A stretch of DNA of 64,000 bases from Cellvibrio sp. PSBB006. Its GTDB lineage: Bacteria; Pseudomonadota; Gammaproteobacteria; Pseudomonadales; Cellvibrionaceae. The position numbers and the translations under genes are program-made. The stretch is from NCBI RefSeq assembly GCF_002162135.1, contig NZ_CP021382.1, positions 1,860,001 to 1,924,000 on the forward strand, written 5' to 3'. Positions within the stretch are counted from its first letter, which is position 1. Each line of letters starts with the position of its first letter. Of the stretch, positions 1 to 8,373 are shown in pieces. The notes beneath the pieces were generated by a model that had not been told where the DNA came from, searched no databases, and was given only the letters and a program-made list of their open reading frames with translations.

Positions 1-812
1 GTTCCCACGGGCTGCAATGGTATGGCGACTACATGAATCTCAGTAGCATCCGCTGGTTGCGCGATGACTGGGGTATCAATGTGATTCGTGCGGCTATGTA
101 TACCGCCAGCGAAGGTTACATCGAAGATCCTTCAGTCAAAAATAAAGTATTTGAAATTGTCGATGCCGCGATTGCGCTGGATATTTATGTGATTGTCGAC
201 TGGCATATTCTCAGCGATGGCAACCCGCAACAATACAAAGCGGAAGCGAAAGCATTTTTCAACGAGGTCGCGCAGCGTTACGGCAACACACCCAACGTGA
301 TTTATGAAATTGCCAACGAACCCAACGGCGGTGGCGTCACCTGGAATGCGGCGATTCGCCCTTATGCCCAGGAAGTCATTCCGGTGATTCGCAATCACGC
401 ACCGAATAGTCTGGTCATTGTCGGTACGGGTACATGGAGTCAGGACGTTACTGATGCAGCGGCCAATCCGGTGAGTTTTCCGAATGTCGGCTATGCGATG
501 CATTTCTATGCGTGTACTCACGGCCAATGGTTACGCGACCGCGTAGATCAGGCACGCGCGCAAGGCGCGATGATTTTCTCTACTGAATGGGGCACCGCCG
601 ACGCCACTGGCGACGGCAGTGTGTGTGAAAACGATACCCGTACCTGGATTAATTTCCTGAATCAACGCGGAATCAGCTGGATTAACTGGAGCATTACGCC
701 AAAAGAGGAAGGCACCGCTGCGCTGACCCCCGGCGCCAGCACAACAGGTAACTGGTCCGCCAGTGACCTGTCGCCGTCAGGCACCTTGGTGAAATCACTG
801 ATGCGTCAATAA
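1..812 (+). CDS. GH5 endo-beta-glucanase (cellulase), 5' truncated by the window
   Basis: This is the C-terminal part of a glycoside hydrolase family 5 catalytic domain, probably a secreted endo-1,4-beta-glucanase. The reading frame is already open at base 3, so the first ATG (base 33) is internal and the signal peptide and any binding module lie upstream of the window. The catalytic acid/base Glu is seen in [10 protein letters not shown], the nucleophile Glu in FSTEWG, and the usual GH5 strand with WHILSDGNP precedes them. The sequence resembles subfamily GH5_2. The protein stops shortly after the barrel, so no C-terminal CBM follows. The family assignment rests on recognised motifs, and the exact substrate (cellulose or mixed-linkage glucan) is inferred. 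Confidence 0.9.
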   Translation, partial: SHGLQWYGDYMNLSSIRWLRDDWGINVIRAAMYTASEGYIEDPSVKNKVFEIVDAAIALDIYVIVDWHILSDGNPQQYKAEAKAFFNEVAQRYGNTPNVIYEIANEPNGGGVTWNAAIRPYAQEVIPVIRNHAPNSLVIVGTGTWSQDVTDAAANPVSFPNVGYAMHFYACTHGQWLRDRVDQARAQGAMIFSTEWGTADATGDGSVCENDTRTWINFLNQRGISWINWSITPKEEGTAALTPGASTTGNWSASDLSPSGTLVKSLMRQ

Positions 813-850
813 GAACGTAAAGTGACATAAAAAATACAAAGGGATTTGAC

Positions 851-884
851 AAAAAAATCCCCGCTATTCGGCGGGGATTTTTTT
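851..884. terminator. Bidirectional intrinsic terminator
   Basis: A perfect 14-bp stem (aaaaaaatccccgc / gcggggattttttt) encloses the six-base loop tattcg. It has an A-tract on one side and a T-tract on the other, so it can end the GH5 transcript on the plus strand and the esterase transcript on the minus strand. Confidence 0.85.
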
Positions 885-893
885 ATTGGAATA

Positions 894-1919
894 TCAGTGA
901 CACATCATCTTGTAAGCAAATTGCGCATCCAGGAAATTTGCCATCATCGTTGCGGTCGGTTTTGCCCAGGGATAAAACAACCAGAAACTGTGCGGTGCAT
1001 CCGAAAATTTTTCAGCATGATAATTAATCTTGGCTTCCTCAAGCCGCTTGATCATCTCCGCTTGCCCCACACTGAAACGCGCCTGTGAACTGTTGATAAA
1101 CAATACCGGCGGCTTGCCTTTGCTTACGTGATAAATCGGCGAGGCCTCGTGCCATAAAGCGGTTTTTGTCGCATAGTTTCCACCAAACCATTGACCGGCC
1201 GACGAGGGATTTTTGCGCGGATCATCTTCATATTTGCGTGCTTCTTCCGACGTGAAATCCGACAAGCCATCAATGTTCACCACCGCTTGCACATCACTGG
1301 TAAAGATACTGCTCTTAGCCTGCGGATCAAATTTTACGTCACCGTTTGTCATACCGACCAAAGCAGCGATTTGTCCACCTGCAGAACCACCAGCCACAGC
1401 AATACGTTCCGGATTGACACCATAGGTTTTCGCATTCTCGCGCAACCAGCGAACCGCCGCTTTCACATCATGAATCGCAGCAGGATATTCAGCTTCCGGC
1501 GATAAGCGATAACTGATAGTCGCCGTCACATAACCGCGCAACGCTAATTGGTGGGCCAAGGGCATCATATTTTCACGATAACCAGCCCGCCAGCCACCAC
1601 CGTGTACCAACACGATAGCTGGCCGCTGATCCGCCATGGTGGGTTCGGGGGCATAGAGGTCCAACTGCAATTCCCGCGCGCCGTAGTTAACGTAGGTCAG
1701 GTTTTTAAATGCAAGTATGCCTTCCGGCAATTTGCCGTCCAGCATGCGCATTTGCGGAAAATCCTTCACATATTTTGTGTAGGTATCAGCCGGAGTGTAA
1801 GTATTTTGAGGGTCATTGACCGAGGTGATGGGTGCGGTGGTTGAACAACCAAGCATTAATGCCAGCGCAACGCTGCCAGCCAGAGTAAAGATAACGGTAA
1901 CGCAATGCCGAAGGATCAT
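894..1919 (-). CDS. Lipoprotein alpha/beta-hydrolase, probable polysaccharide esterase
   Basis: This 341-residue protein starts with a lipoprotein signal peptide ending in the lipobox LGCS, so it is probably anchored in the envelope. It has the esterase/lipase (BD-FAE, HSL-like) architecture: oxyanion motif HGGGW near residue 105, nucleophile elbow GGSAGG near residue 177, and a C-terminal His in APHSFWLF. Esterases with an NSS..RF segment and a PHxFWLF motif are, to my recollection, often linked to pectin or xylan degradation. De-esterification of plant polysaccharide is therefore inferred, not shown. It converges on the GH5 gene and lies directly downstream of a paralogue that lacks the serine. 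The ATG at 1919 gives a good signal peptide. Confidence 0.8.
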   Translation of the reverse strand: MILRHCVTVIFTLAGSVALALMLGCSTTAPITSVNDPQNTYTPADTYTKYVKDFPQMRMLDGKLPEGILAFKNLTYVNYGARELQLDLYAPEPTMADQRPAIVLVHGGGWRAGYRENMMPLAHQLALRGYVTATISYRLSPEAEYPAAIHDVKAAVRWLRENAKTYGVNPERIAVAGGSAGGQIAALVGMTNGDVKFDPQAKSSIFTSDVQAVVNIDGLSDFTSEEARKYEDDPRKNPSSAGQWFGGNYATKTALWHEASPIYHVSKGKPPVLFINSSQARFSVGQAEMIKRLEEAKINYHAEKFSDAPHSFWLFYPWAKPTATMMANFLDAQFAYKMMCH

Positions 1920-2013
1920 ATGGACTATCTCTTATTGTTGACCGATTACTGGAACCGGAAACAATAAAGCACCAAGCGCCATAAGGCCAGCCAGTTCATA
2001 GGTAAAGATAGTC

Positions 2014-2976
2014 TTAGTGACAGGTCATACGGTACTTGAACTGCAAATCCAGAAAGTCAGCGGTGATATTGGCTGCCGGGCTCACCCAGGGCTCAAACAA
2101 CCAGAAAGCATGCGGGCTACCGGAGATTTCCTCCATCCGATGCGGCACCCGGAAGTGCACCAGGCGCCGGAGCACTTCATCCTGCCCCGCCCGATAGCCC
2201 GGCTCGCCGCTATTCAACAACAATACAGCCGGCATCCCTTTACGGACGAGGTTCACTGGCGACGCCTGATGCAGTAAAGCCTCCTGTTGGGCCACCTCGC
2301 CGCCGAGCCAATAACCGATTGGATCGGGATGCCCGGTTTCACTTTTCAGCATCGCGGGATCAAGCTGCCAAGGACCATCAAGATTGAGAATAACCTGCAC
2401 CTCGGCCAACTCAACCGCCGTCAATCCAGCCAAGGCCGCTACCACCCCACCCGCGCCAGCCCCACCTAATGCAATATGCGATGAATCGACTCCGTAAGGT
2501 TCCGCATGCTCACGCATCCACCGCACAGCAGCCTGGGCATCCTCCACCGCCGCCGGGTAAGGCGCTTGCGAAGCCAAACGATAATCGATAGTGGCAACAA
2601 CATAACCGCGTAAAGCCAGGCTTATCGCAAGAGACGTTAAATGCTCCCGCTCACCACCCAACCAATCACCGCCATGCACCAAAACAATACCCGGCCGCAA
2701 CTCATCCATCGTCGTCCCCGGCGCATACAAATCCAACTGCAAATCACGCGCACCTCGTTGGATATAAGTGAGATTTTTAAACTCAGCAATACCCTCCGGC
2801 ACAACGCGACTGGCCAGCTTGATGTAGGGATAACGTTTTACTTGCTCGCGAAAGATATCATCGGAAGTGTAGTTAGACGATTGATGCGGAACAGCGGTGC
2901 AAGCAGCCAAAAATACGTTAAGCAACGTCAGAAAGAGCAAACGCACATTCGAGAATTTTTTCGTTTCGACACTCAT
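2014..2976 (-). CDS. Lipoprotein alpha/beta-hydrolase paralogue lacking the nucleophile serine
   Basis: This 320-residue lipoprotein (lipobox LAAC) is a tandem paralogue of the downstream esterase. The two share the stretch LTYxxxGARxLQLDLYAP, the PHxFWLF histidine motif and the C-terminal CH. At the nucleophile elbow the active paralogue reads AGGSAGG while this protein reads GGAGAGG, so the catalytic Ser is replaced by Gly. The oxyanion motif is also changed, from HGGGW to HGGDW. The frame is intact over its whole length and the signal peptide is kept. It is therefore more likely a non-catalytic (binding or regulatory) homologue than a decayed gene, but that role is inference. The gap to the downstream esterase is 94 bp. 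Confidence 0.75.
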   Translation of the reverse strand: MSVETKKFSNVRLLFLTLLNVFLAACTAVPHQSSNYTSDDIFREQVKRYPYIKLASRVVPEGIAEFKNLTYIQRGARDLQLDLYAPGTTMDELRPGIVLVHGGDWLGGEREHLTSLAISLALRGYVVATIDYRLASQAPYPAAVEDAQAAVRWMREHAEPYGVDSSHIALGGAGAGGVVAALAGLTAVELAEVQVILNLDGPWQLDPAMLKSETGHPDPIGYWLGGEVAQQEALLHQASPVNLVRKGMPAVLLLNSGEPGYRAGQDEVLRRLVHFRVPHRMEEISGSPHAFWLFEPWVSPAANITADFLDLQFKYRMTCH

Positions 2977-3132
2977 TGCAGAAACCCTTGGTTGTTATTT
3001 TTATTGATGTATTTTTCAGGAGTTCAATAGAGCATTAAAGTTCAGGCAGATGAAGTCACAAGATCACGTTTTTGCGATAAAGCGGTAATCAATATTATTT
3101 TTAGGAACGAGTTAAACTCAATTTTCATCAAT

Positions 3133-3164
3133 AAAAAAACCAGCATTTGCGCTGGCTTTTTTAT
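3133..3164 (-). terminator. Probable terminator downstream of aceF
   Basis: On the minus strand, gccagc and gctggt flank a six-base loop and are followed by a run of seven T. The plus strand shows the mirror arrangement ending in TTTTTT, so it may act in both directions. It lies 3' of aceF, beyond the repeat at 3189-3372. Confidence 0.55.
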
Positions 3165-3188
3165 TATCTGTCTTGGAACTCGCACTAT

Positions 3189-3372
3189 GCGAGTTTGGCG
3201 TTAAGGCGTTGGTTTCGAAACCCTCAAGTCAGGGACGACTTGAGGGAGCTACAAGGATGATTCATTCGCCACATCCTTGTGGCTCACCCTACGGGCAGCT
3301 TCGCTGTGCAAATTGGCTATCCTGCCAATTTGTTATGCGTTTTTGAACCAAAGCCCCCAACGACAAACGGAT
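3189..3372 (+). repeat. Intergenic hairpin element, copy 1 (long form)
   Basis: Copy 1 of a three-copy family (others at 21790-21907 and 26624-26716). It starts gcgagtttggcgtta and ends gacaaacggatt, as copy 2 does, and the ends are imperfect inverted arms. An inner perfect 10-bp hairpin (3221-3230 with 3237-3246) has the loop agggac and is followed by the core ggagctacaaggatg. Compared with copy 2, about 65 bp are inserted before the right arm. This insert holds two more small hairpins, gccaca/tgtggc (3268-3283) and caaattggc/gccaatttg (3309-3332). No coding potential is seen. Confidence 0.75.
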
Positions 3373-3387
3373 TAAAGTCTACGAATA

Positions 3388-5274
3388 TTACAAAACCAAA
3401 CGCCGAATATCCGCAATCACACCAGTCAAGAACGTAAAGAACCGACCAGCATCCGCACCATTCACCGCACGATGATCGTACGACAAAGAAATCGGCAACA
3501 TATTACGTGGCACAAACTCCTTACCATTCCACACCGGCTTAATCTGCGCACGAGAAACACCCAGAATCGCCACTTCCGGCGCATTCACCATAGGCGTAAA
3601 ACCACTACCGCCCATCGCACCCAGGCTAGAGATAGTAAAACAACCACCCTGCATCTCTGCTGGCATCAACTTACCATCGCGCGCCTTCTTGGCCAGGACA
3701 TTAATCTCGTCAGCCAACTCCCACAGACCTTTTTTATCCACATCGCGCACCACCGGAACCAGCAGACCGATTGGCGTATCCACCGCCACACCGATATGCA
3801 CATAGTTCTTCTGCACAATGTGCTCACCATCGTGATGCATGGACACATTGAAACTCGGCTCTGCGCGCAATGCGGCAGCACAGGCTTTCAACAGGAAAGG
3901 TAAGGGCGTTAATTTACTGCCGCGCTTTTCCGCTTCCGCTTTCAAGCCGGTACGGAAAGCTTCCATCTCGGTAATGTCCACATCATCCCATTGGGTGACA
4001 TGGGGAACATTCAACCAATTGCGGGTCATGTTTTCAGCAGTGAGCTTTTTGATCTTGCTCATCTTGACCATTTCAATCTCACCGAACTTGGCGAAATCAA
4101 CCGCTGGCACACGCGGAATACCTGAACCACCGCCTACCGATGCGCCGGATTGAACGCTGACGACAATGTTTTTCACATAGTTGCGAACATCATCTTTCAG
4201 CAGGCGACCACGCGGACCGGTGCCGGACACTTTGCCCAGATCCACGCCGAGTTGGCGACCCAATTTGCGCACTGCCGGACCAGCGTAAACATCACCCGTG
4301 TTCACCACCGTTTCAGTTTGTGCAGAAGCGGCTGGTGCAGCCTTAGGCGCTTCAGCTTTAGGTGCCGGTGTGCTGGTTTCAGTTTTGGCCGGCGCAGCGG
4401 CTTGTACCGGCGCAGCGCCACCTGAGGTGGTCATCACCCCGATAACCGAACCTTGCGATACCTTGTCACCGACTTTCACTGCGAGACTGACGATCTTGCC
4501 GGACGCAGTAGCAGGTACTTCCATAGATGCCTTATCAGTCTCAAGGACAATCAGTGAGTCGCCTTCTGCAACGTCATCGCCCGCTTTCACCGTCACTTCA
4601 ATAACGTCAACATTTTCTGCGCCGCCGATATCCGGGACCGTGATAGTCACCTCACTGCTGCTCGCTGAGGCAGCAGGTGTTGCTGCCGCTGGTGCAGGCG
4701 CGGCAGCAGATGCTGCGCCGCCACTGACAGCCACAACACAAATGGCCGTGCCCTGGGAAATCTTATCACCCACATTCACCGAGATACTAACGATCTTGCC
4801 TGATGCAGTAGCGGGAACCTCCATCGACGCTTTGTCAGTTTCCAGCACAATCAGGGAATCGCCTTCGGCTACTTCATCACCGGGTTTAACGGTCACTTCA
4901 ATCACATCCACATTTTCTGCGCCGCCAATATCTGGCACCGTAATGGTAATTTCGCTGGTTGCTGCAGATGCTTTGGCCGGAGCCGGGGCGGCAGCGGGTG
5001 CTTTGGCGGCAGGAGCAGGAGCAGCCTCGGCAGCGCCTTCTGCTTCCACTTCAATCAATACATCATCCTGCGAAACCTTGTCTCCCTCTTTCACCTTGAT
5101 AGCGACAACTTTACCCGCTTTATCGGCAGGAATTTCCATGGATGCTTTGTCCGTTTCAAGCACGACGATGGAATCTCCCTCGGCAATTACATCGCCTACT
5201 TTCACGGAGATTTCAATTACATCGACGCCTTCCGCACCACCGATATCGGGCACTTTAATGGTTTGAATTGCCAC
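3388..5274 (-). CDS. aceF: Pyruvate dehydrogenase E2, dihydrolipoyl acetyltransferase
   Basis: AceF transfers the acetyl group from E1 through a lipoyl arm to CoA and forms the core of the pyruvate dehydrogenase complex. The 628 residues hold three lipoyl domains, each with a DKASM lipoylation motif (Lys 43, 148 and 248). Ala/Pro-rich linkers, a peripheral-subunit-binding domain (about 329-366) and the acyltransferase domain (about 395-628) follow. The active site reads DHRAVNG; Asn instead of Asp at that place is, as I recall, also found in Azotobacter E2. Domains 2 and 3 are much more alike than either is to domain 1, and their lipoyl lysines are exactly 100 residues apart. It follows aceE by 84 bp containing a hairpin. 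Confidence 0.97.
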   Translation of the reverse strand: MAIQTIKVPDIGGAEGVDVIEISVKVGDVIAEGDSIVVLETDKASMEIPADKAGKVVAIKVKEGDKVSQDDVLIEVEAEGAAEAAPAPAAKAPAAAPAPAKASAATSEITITVPDIGGAENVDVIEVTVKPGDEVAEGDSLIVLETDKASMEVPATASGKIVSISVNVGDKISQGTAICVVAVSGGAASAAAPAPAAATPAASASSSEVTITVPDIGGAENVDVIEVTVKAGDDVAEGDSLIVLETDKASMEVPATASGKIVSLAVKVGDKVSQGSVIGVMTTSGGAAPVQAAAPAKTETSTPAPKAEAPKAAPAASAQTETVVNTGDVYAGPAVRKLGRQLGVDLGKVSGTGPRGRLLKDDVRNYVKNIVVSVQSGASVGGGSGIPRVPAVDFAKFGEIEMVKMSKIKKLTAENMTRNWLNVPHVTQWDDVDITEMEAFRTGLKAEAEKRGSKLTPLPFLLKACAAALRAEPSFNVSMHHDGEHIVQKNYVHIGVAVDTPIGLLVPVVRDVDKKGLWELADEINVLAKKARDGKLMPAEMQGGCFTISSLGAMGGSGFTPMVNAPEVAILGVSRAQIKPVWNGKEFVPRNMLPISLSYDHRAVNGADAGRFFTFLTGVIADIRRLVL

Positions 5275-5329
5275 TGTAACTCCTCACTTTCTGCAAATTC
5301 GATCAACTGTTATTCAATGCGAATACAAG

Positions 5330-5354
5330 AACGCCCTCTTTGTAAGAGGGCGTT
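5330..5354 (-). other. Hairpin in the aceE-aceF intergenic space
   Basis: A perfect 11-bp stem (aacgccctctt / aagagggcgtt) with a 3-base loop lies just after the aceE stop codon and 55 bases before the aceF start. No T-run follows it on the minus strand, so it is more likely an mRNA processing or stabilising element, or a partial attenuator, than a full terminator. Confidence 0.5.
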
Positions 5355-5358
5355 GGAT

Positions 5359-8010
5359 TTACACGCTCATCGGGTCCGCTTTTTCCGGATCAATCCCGAA
5401 TTTCTTGATGGCCTTGGCGACGACGTCGGCTTTGATCTTGCCTTCATCTGCCAGCGACTTGAGCGCGGCGATAACCACGAAATAACGATTCACTTCAAAG
5501 AAATGACGCAATTTCGCGCGGGAATCACTGCGACCAAAACCTTCTGTACCCAATACGGTGTAGGTGCCGGGAACAAACGCGCGTAATTGTTCGCTGTAGG
5601 TTTTCAGGTGGTCTGTAGCAATAATTTTCGGACCGTCACGCCCTTCCAATTGTTCAGTAATATAGGCTTTGCGCGGCGCTTCGGTCGGGTGCAGCAAATT
5701 CCAGCGCGTGGCACGCTGACCGTCGCGGGTCAACTCGTTCACACTGGTCACGCTCCACACATCCGCTTCAACATCAAAATCCTTGCGCAGCAATTCAGCG
5801 GCAGCACGCACTTCGTTAAGAATGGTGCCCGCGCCCATCAACTGCACACGATTTTTCTTTTTGCTCTTGCCCTGCTCAAGCAGGTACATGCCTTTGATGA
5901 TACCTTCCTGCGCATTCTCCGGCAGATCCGGGTGCTGGTAGTTTTCGTTCATCAGGGTGATGTAGTAGAAGCAATTTTCCTTGTCGCCGTACATGCGCTT
6001 GATGCCATCCTGGATGATCACCGCTAATTCGTAAGCGTAAGTAGGATCGTAAGTACGGCAATTAGGAATGGTGTTTGCCATCACATGGCTGTGGCCATCC
6101 TGGTGCTGCAAGCCTTCACCGTTCAGCGTGGTACGACCGGCGGTTGCACCCAGCATAAAGCCGCGCGCCTGCGAATCACCCGCTGCCCATGCCAGATCGC
6201 CAATACGCTGGAAACCAAACATGGAGTAATAGATGTAGAACGGAATCATGGGCACGCCATGATTGCTGTACGAGGTTGCCGCCGCAATCCAGGAAGACAT
6301 GGAACCGGCTTCGTTGATGCCTTCTTCCAGAATTTGACCGTTCGATGATTCGTGATAAGACATCATCTGGCCAGCGTCATGGGGAACATATTTTTGACCT
6401 TCGGAAGAATAAATTCCGATGGTTTTAAACATACCTTCCATACCAAAGGTACGCGCTTCGTCCGGCACAATCGGCACAATATTTTTGCCGATTTGTTTGT
6501 CCTTCACCAAGGATGACAAAATACGTACAAAACTCATGGTGGTCGAAATTTCACGCTCACCGGTGGACTTCAGTTGTGCAGCAAATGCATCCAGATCCGG
6601 TGTTTGCAGCGCTTCGAAATCTGCCTTTCGCGCTGGCAAATAACCTTTCAATGTCTGGCGGCGCGCGCGCAGATATTGCATTTCCGGACTGTCTTCCGCC
6701 GGACGGTAATACGGTAATTTGGGAAGGTCTTCGTCGCTGATCGGTAACTCAAAACGGTCGCGGAATTTCTTGAGGCTTTCAACATCGAGGGATTTAACGG
6801 AGTGCGTCTTGTTAATCGCTTCACCGGATGCGCCCATACCGTAACCCTTGACGGTTTGCGCCAGAATTACCGTGGGCTGACCTTTGGTATTCACCGCTTG
6901 ATGATAAGCGTTATATACCTTGCTTGCGTCGTGGCCGCCGCGCGCCAGATGAAGAATTTCATCATCTGACATATCGCTTACCAGCTCAAGCAGCTCCGGG
7001 TATTTGCCGAAGAAATGCTCGCGGGTGTAGGCGCCGCCGTTAGCTTTGTAATTTTGCATTTCGCCGTCGACAACCTCGTCCATGCGCTTTTGCAACAGAC
7101 CGGATTTGTCTTTTTCCAGCAAACGATCCCAACTGCTGCCCCACAGCACTTTGATCACGTTCCAGCCGGCACCACGGAACACACCTTCGAGTTCCTGAAC
7201 AATCTTGCCGTTACCACGCACCGGACCATCGAGACGCTGCAAGTTACAGTTGATCACAAAAATAAGGTTGTCGAGTTTTTCGCGGGTTGCCAGCGAAATT
7301 GCACCCAGGCTTTCCGGCTCATCACACTCACCGTCGCCTAAAAATGCCCAGACTTTGCGATCAGTTTGCGGTACCAGACCACGCGCTTCCATGTAACGGA
7401 TAAAGCGTGCCTGATAGATGGCTTTGATCGGACCCAAGCCCATGGAAACGGTCGGGAATTGCCAATAATCCGGCATCAACCAGGGATGCGGATAAGAAGA
7501 AAGTCCACCGCCGTCGACTTCGCGACGGAAGCTATCGAGATGTTTTTCGTCGAAGCGACCTTCGACATAAGAGCGGGCATACATACCGGGAGAAACGTGC
7601 CCCTGGAAATACACCAGGTCACCCGGAACATCACCGTCGTTACCACGGAAGAAGTGATTGAAACCTACATCATAAAGCGTAGCGGATGAAGCAAAAGACG
7701 CGATGTGACCACCGAGTGCATCTTCATTGTCGTTGGCTTTCATCACCATCGCCATCGCATTCCAGCGCACAATGGAACGAATTTTTCGTTCCAGAACCCG
7801 ATCACCGGGAAACGCAACTTCTTTCTCGGGCGGAATACTGTTGCGGTAGGGAGTCTGGATCGAAGAAGGTTGCTCAATACCTTTATTCACAGCCTTCTCG
7901 GAAAGCATTTTCAACAGGTATGCGGCGCGCTCTTTGCCACCGTGGCGAACAACTGATTCCAAGGCATCCAGCCATTCTTTCGTTTCAATGGCATCGATAT
8001 CTTCTAGCAT
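5359..8010 (-). CDS. aceE: Pyruvate dehydrogenase E1 component (homodimeric)
   Basis: AceE decarboxylates pyruvate with thiamine diphosphate and passes the acetyl group to the lipoyl arms of AceF. At 883 residues it has the usual length of the homodimeric gammaproteobacterial E1. The thiamine diphosphate motif is seen as GDGECDEPES followed about 30 residues later by NCNLQRLDGP, and the conserved HHFFRG-type segment near the N terminus appears as FNHFFRGNDGD. It is the first gene of an aceE-aceF operon. No lpd gene (E3) follows, so E3 must be encoded elsewhere. Confidence 0.97.
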   Translation of the reverse strand: MLEDIDAIETKEWLDALESVVRHGGKERAAYLLKMLSEKAVNKGIEQPSSIQTPYRNSIPPEKEVAFPGDRVLERKIRSIVRWNAMAMVMKANDNEDALGGHIASFASSATLYDVGFNHFFRGNDGDVPGDLVYFQGHVSPGMYARSYVEGRFDEKHLDSFRREVDGGGLSSYPHPWLMPDYWQFPTVSMGLGPIKAIYQARFIRYMEARGLVPQTDRKVWAFLGDGECDEPESLGAISLATREKLDNLIFVINCNLQRLDGPVRGNGKIVQELEGVFRGAGWNVIKVLWGSSWDRLLEKDKSGLLQKRMDEVVDGEMQNYKANGGAYTREHFFGKYPELLELVSDMSDDEILHLARGGHDASKVYNAYHQAVNTKGQPTVILAQTVKGYGMGASGEAINKTHSVKSLDVESLKKFRDRFELPISDEDLPKLPYYRPAEDSPEMQYLRARRQTLKGYLPARKADFEALQTPDLDAFAAQLKSTGEREISTTMSFVRILSSLVKDKQIGKNIVPIVPDEARTFGMEGMFKTIGIYSSEGQKYVPHDAGQMMSYHESSNGQILEEGINEAGSMSSWIAAATSYSNHGVPMIPFYIYYSMFGFQRIGDLAWAAGDSQARGFMLGATAGRTTLNGEGLQHQDGHSHVMANTIPNCRTYDPTYAYELAVIIQDGIKRMYGDKENCFYYITLMNENYQHPDLPENAQEGIIKGMYLLEQGKSKKKNRVQLMGAGTILNEVRAAAELLRKDFDVEADVWSVTSVNELTRDGQRATRWNLLHPTEAPRKAYITEQLEGRDGPKIIATDHLKTYSEQLRAFVPGTYTVLGTEGFGRSDSRAKLRHFFEVNRYFVVIAALKSLADEGKIKADVVAKAIKKFGIDPEKADPMSV

Positions 8011-8373
8011 TCAAATCTCCTCAACTATGCGCGCTGTGGCACATATAAACGTAGCAACAGTATCAAATAAAGGAATTAGGAAGGGTGTAACCGCAGCTTG
8101 TAGTGTCACAGAAGTCATTGATTTCTGTAGGTTTATTGGCGGTTTCGCTCCAGCGTCGGAGCGAAAAAATCCCCGAATTCTTACATATATGGCGTTTTTT
8201 TACCAGCCCCGCTCCTTACACTGGGCTAACCACAGGAGCAGTGCGGAGCAAGCAAAAAACATTGCCCATTTTTTACACAGCCTATTTACGATTGCAGACA
8301 AGGTTGTCAAGGATAACGTTGTCGGTTGACAACGGCTTTAACCCTAAAAACAACGCAGGAAAATTCAACAAAT
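8011..8373 (-). promoter_or_regulatory. aceE upstream region with candidate promoter and inverted repeats
   Basis: This 363-bp gap separates the M16 peptidase gene from aceE and should hold the aceE promoter. On the minus strand a TTGACA box (plus 8305-8310) is followed after 16 bp by the weak -10 TAAATA (8283-8288). The TTGACA lies inside an inverted repeat gttgtcaa / ttgacaac (8303-8310 and 8326-8333), which could be an operator. Closer to the gene, a perfect 9-bp hairpin tttcgctcc / ggagcgaaa (8143-8166) would lie in the mRNA leader. I recognise no PdhR-type site. All regulatory roles here are inferred. Confidence 0.35.

Noticed and set aside
4298..5266. 322-codon open frame on the plus strand opposite aceF
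   Set aside because: It mirrors the lipoyl domains and Ala/Pro linkers, is low in complexity (Ala, Ser, Thr) and has no recognisable domain; aceF on the other strand is certain.
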